7,264 nt of DNA, from the NCBI GenBank assembly GCA_019314105.1, contig JAFCZY010000084.1, positions 1 through 7,264 of the forward strand, read 5' to 3'. Shown piece by piece: positions 5,504 to 7,264 of this stretch. The translations under genes were made by a program, and so were the position numbers. Every line of letters starts with the position of its first letter. Positions within the stretch are counted from its first letter, which is position 1. The notes beneath the pieces were generated by a model. That model was given only the letters and a program-made list of their open reading frames with translations. It searched no databases and was not told the DNA's origin. The stretch comes from Deltaproteobacteria bacterium. Its GTDB lineage: Bacteria > Desulfobacterota > Desulfobacteria > Desulfobacterales > Desulfobacteraceae.

Positions 5504-7264
5504 ATGAAAAACGATATGAATTATATTGCTGCACTTGAAAACAAGATAAAAAAACTGGAAAAACAGAATAAAGAACTCAATAATATTATCTTTAAAGCCC
5601 CTATTCCCATGTTTGTTGTCGACAAAAACCACACGATCATTCATTTCAATCAGGCGCTTGAAGAACTGTCCGGGCTGTTTGCTGAGGACATGGTGGGAAC
5701 AAAGGACGAGTGGAAGGCTTTTTACTCATCAAATCGCCCAGTAATGGCGGACCTTATCGTTGACAAATCTTCAGATGCTCAGATCATTGAGCAGTATGGC
5801 ATGAAATATAACCGGTCATCCAAAAACAAAGAAAGATTTGCAGCCACTGATTTGTTTCCGGATCTGGGAGAAGAAGGAAAATGGCTTTTTTTTACGGCCT
5901 CCGCATATACGGACAGTCGTGGCAATATTGCCGGTGCAGTGGAAACCCTTCAGAATGTCACTGAAGAAAAAATTGCCGAAAAAAAAACCAGTGAACTTTA
6001 CCGTATCTATCGAAAAATTCTGGAATTTATCCCCTATCCCATTGTTGTTTATGATGATAACGGATTGGTTTCCTACATAAATCCGTCTTTTTCAACCACT
6101 TTTGGCTGGTCCATCAAAGAACTCAAGGGCAAACCGATTCCGTTTGTACCCGAAACGCTTGAAGCGGAAACAAATGACATGTTAGACAAATTCCGAAAAG
6201 AGAAATCTATTACCCGTTACGAGACCCAACGGTTGACACGGGATGGCAAAGTTCTTGATGTAGTGATCCGGGCAGCTTCCCATTCAAGATACAACCTTGA
6301 TTCAACGGATAATTTTGTCATTTTAAGGGACATTACCGAAGAAAAAAGACTCGAAGCAAATAATAAGACCATTATGAGAATCAGTGCTGTTCTCCCGGAA
6401 TATCCTGAGCTTGAAGACCTGATGAATTATATTTCAAAAGAGGTAAAAGGACTTTTAAATACCGAAGGTGCACTGGTTCTTTTATATGATGAAATTACAG
6501 ACGAGTTATTTTTCACAGGAGGATCATATGATGATTCAGATACGGACAAAAGAGCAAAAAAATTCCGTTTCCCTGCTGCTTCACTCCTGGCAGGAAAAAT
6601 TATTAAAACCGGCGAATATGCTCTGGTAAATGATGTTGAAAAATTAAAACATGACTATCCTGAAAGGGACGAAAAACTGGGATATAAAACAAGAAGTCTT
6701 CTGGAAGTGCCGATTAAAAGTGAAGACAGAATCATTGGCGTTCTTTGTGCTATTAATAAAAAACGGAATCCGTTTGATTATAATGATATGGAACTGATGA
6801 CAATGGTTGCAGGAACCGTTGCCATCTCAATTGAAAATGCAAGATTTTCAGAAGCCGTCAGGGAGGCATACAGAGATGTGGCATCCATGAACCGGGCCAA
6901 AGGAAAAGCCATTAATCACCTCTCCCATGAACTGAAAACGCCGGTCGCTGTCCTTACCGGTTCCCTGCAGATATTAAATAAAAAACTTGAGTCAGTGCCC
7001 GGTGTAAACGTCAATGCCACACTGAACAGAATTGAGAGGAATCTGGACAGGATTGTTGATATCCAGAGCGAAGTGGCAGACATCATGAAAGATAAACCCT
7101 ATTCCGCCCAAAAACTTTTACTAAAAATGTTTGAAACCTGCCAGGACGAACTGGAAACACTTATCCACCAGAACCTGGACGCAGAGCATCTTGAACATTC
7201 GATCCGGCAATTGATTGATACCAAATTCGGCCCCAGACCCCTTAATTACAGCACTATTAACTTT
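5504..7264 (+). CDS. Cytosolic PAS-PAS-GAF sensor histidine kinase (C-terminus outside window)
   Basis: The 587 residues visible begin with a short coiled coil (about 7-28). A first PAS domain (about 29-155) begins APIPMFVVDKN and closes with KWLFFTASAYTDSRGNIAGAVETLQNVTEEK, interrupted by an extended middle part (66-125). A second, standard PAS follows (about 166-283; IPYPIVVYDDNG to VILRDITEEK). A GAF domain occupies about 290-447 (LLEVPIKSEDRIIGVLCAINK, then VAISIENARF). The dimerisation/phosphotransfer domain has H475 in NHLSHELKTP. Residues 530-587 form a charged linker, and the frame is still open at the edge. The ATPase domain should lie beyond it and is not seen. There are no membrane segments or signal peptide, so it senses an intracellular signal; ligand or cofactor cannot be read from the sequence. 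The start at 5504 is set by TTGGAG seven bases upstream. It is divergent from the small kinase and near the lone receiver, suggesting one signalling module. Confidence 0.9.
   Translation, partial: MKNDMNYIAALENKIKKLEKQNKELNNIIFKAPIPMFVVDKNHTIIHFNQALEELSGLFAEDMVGTKDEWKAFYSSNRPVMADLIVDKSSDAQIIEQYGMKYNRSSKNKERFAATDLFPDLGEEGKWLFFTASAYTDSRGNIAGAVETLQNVTEEKIAEKKTSELYRIYRKILEFIPYPIVVYDDNGLVSYINPSFSTTFGWSIKELKGKPIPFVPETLEAETNDMLDKFRKEKSITRYETQRLTRDGKVLDVVIRAASHSRYNLDSTDNFVILRDITEEKRLEANNKTIMRISAVLPEYPELEDLMNYISKEVKGLLNTEGALVLLYDEITDELFFTGGSYDDSDTDKRAKKFRFPAASLLAGKIIKTGEYALVNDVEKLKHDYPERDEKLGYKTRSLLEVPIKSEDRIIGVLCAINKKRNPFDYNDMELMTMVAGTVAISIENARFSEAVREAYRDVASMNRAKGKAINHLSHELKTPVAVLTGSLQILNKKLESVPGVNVNATLNRIERNLDRIVDIQSEVADIMKDKPYSAQKLLLKMFETCQDELETLIHQNLDAEHLEHSIRQLIDTKFGPRPLNYSTINF

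Noticed and set aside
5438..5644. Minus-strand 68-codon frame covering the large kinase start and its upstream spacer
   Set aside because: It overlaps the N-terminus and ribosome site of the PAS kinase and shows only phenylalanine/isoleucine-rich low-complexity sequence expected from AT-rich DNA.
5838..6080. Plus-strand 80-codon frame within the PAS kinase
   Set aside because: It is out of frame inside a continuous PAS-PAS reading frame and has no features of its own.
1..7264. CRISPR arrays, tRNA or rRNA genes, insertion sequences
   Set aside because: Reading both strands I found no regularly spaced repeats, no tRNA-like cloverleaf and no transposase or terminal repeats.

Overview
The window reads as bacterial chromosome. 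Genes are closely packed, A+T is moderately high, and Shine-Dalgarno sites precede most starts. From memory, the style of the signalling proteins (a PAS variant with a KWLFFTA motif, and a receiver with an aromatic C-terminal tail) resembles Desulfobacterota, particularly Desulfobacterales sulfate reducers. That placement is an inference; no marker here proves it.

Layout. At the left edge (1-688, minus) is the N-terminal third of the tRNA-modification enzyme MnmG. A 222-bp divergent spacer follows. Next comes a plus-strand run of four genes that looks like one operon: a 277-residue protein made almost entirely of five Hin-like helix-turn-helix units (911-1744), threonine dehydrogenase tdh (1741-2766, ATGA overlap with the previous gene), 2-amino-3-ketobutyrate CoA ligase kbl (2789-4012), and a stand-alone receiver protein (4051-4575). 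A minus-strand histidine kinase without a sensor domain (4576-5316) converges on the receiver gene, and their stop codons touch. Across a 187-bp AT-rich divergent spacer with two perfect inverted repeats, a large cytosolic PAS-PAS-GAF histidine kinase (5504 to the right edge) starts on the plus strand and runs off the window.

How it works together. Tdh and Kbl form the classic two-step route from L-threonine to glycine plus acetyl-CoA. The tandem-HTH protein is translationally linked to tdh and is a plausible regulator of the pathway. The receiver and the two kinases could be one phosphotransfer module encoded next to, and partly within, the threonine operon. The sequence does not show what signal they sense or whether they control the catabolic genes.

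The most unusual item is the five-unit tandem HTH protein. It has no recombinase catalytic domain or recognisable ligand domain and sits as the first gene of a threonine-degradation operon.
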